DNA of 5,753 bases from an uncultured Verrucomicrobium sp. GTDB lineage: Bacteria; Verrucomicrobiota; Verrucomicrobiia; Methylacidiphilales; GAS474. The position numbers and the translations under genes are program-made. Positions 5,679 to 5,753 of this stretch are shown here, one piece after another. Each line of letters begins with the position of its first letter. The first letter of the stretch is position 1. The stretch lies in assembly GCA_903889845.1 (NCBI GenBank), contig CAISZB010000202.1:1-5753 (forward strand), read 5' to 3'. Under the pieces are notes generated by a model. That model ran no database searches and had not been told where the DNA came from. It saw nothing but the letters and a program-made list of their open reading frames with translations.

Positions 5679-5753
5679 AAAGATGCCACTCCCGCCGTCG
5701 TCGCCGAGGCCCCCACTCCCGCCCCGCCTCCGCCCCCGAAGGTGAAGGAACCC
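5307..5753 (+). CDS. Membrane-anchored coiled-coil protein with proline-rich tail, partial (3' end beyond window), paralogue of the preceding gene
   Basis: The frame is open from ATG at 5307 to the last base (149 codons, no stop), so the gene runs off the window. The start overlaps the previous stop by one base (TGATG), which implies translational coupling. A GTG directly before it (5304) is an alternative start in the same frame. The product has the same layout as its neighbour: hydrophobic glycine-rich anchor (about 8-25, LFLLGAGLGGGGIYLGW at 10-26), WAKPQ, then an Ala/Gln-rich coiled coil (about 31-126). Shared core motifs are FLLGA, WAKP, EIANG, DQQ with KSLQ four residues on, and EAK-x-KV. 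It differs in a more alanine-rich coil (EAKGKVAAAAKTAAAEK at 87-103) and a proline-rich extension (129-149, ending in a run of five prolines and KVKEP). The extension may be a linker to a further domain outside the window. Family and function are not recognised. It probably forms homo- or hetero-oligomers with its neighbour, by inference from the coiled coils. Confidence 0.8.
   Translation, partial: MKSILIKAVLFLLGAGLGGGGIYLGWAKPQIAAAQAEAQAAQDKATRTHTELGGQMEIANGRITADQQAIKSLQQAADSQISAALAEAKGKVAAAAKTAAAEKDRHDTLSKTVSDLQDQIAQAKKDATPAVVAEAPTPAPPPPPKVKEP

Overview
The window is GC-rich, tightly packed bacterial DNA with strong G/C bias at third codon positions. Five genes lie on the minus strand (about 4728 down to 40) and two on the plus strand (4909 to beyond the right edge), separated by one divergent intergenic region of about 180 bases. 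The gene order and the style of the proteins suggest a verrucomicrobial or other PVC-type bacterium. That placement is an inference with low confidence, because no rRNA or other marker is present.

Minus strand, in transcription order: a RodZ-like membrane protein (helix-turn-helix, one transmembrane segment, C-terminal DUF4115-type domain); RimO, the radical-SAM methylthiotransferase acting on ribosomal protein S12; a phosphatidylglycerophosphate synthase (PgsA) fused in one reading frame to a DUF1802 domain; a DJ-1/PfpI-family protein; and a VOC (glyoxalase-fold) protein. The gaps are 31, 19, 27 and 10 bases with no convincing internal terminator, so the five probably form one operon. RodZ, RimO and PgsA are housekeeping functions (cell shape, ribosome modification, anionic phospholipid synthesis) that are often found near each other in bacteria. 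The DJ-1 and VOC proteins at the 3' end both come from families that handle reactive carbonyls such as methylglyoxal, so they may act as a small detoxification pair.

Plus strand: two tandem genes encode small proteins with an N-terminal membrane anchor and a long coiled coil. They are paralogues, about 50% identical without gaps by hand count, and overlap by one base (TGATG). The second is cut by the window edge. I do not recognise the family.

The three points most worth following up are the PgsA-DUF1802 fusion, the uncharacterised tandem coiled-coil pair, and the pyrimidine-rich, Shine-Dalgarno-free leaders before four of the five minus-strand starts. I see no CRISPR array, tRNA, rRNA, insertion sequence or phage gene. 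No stretch longer than 300 bases lacks a gene.
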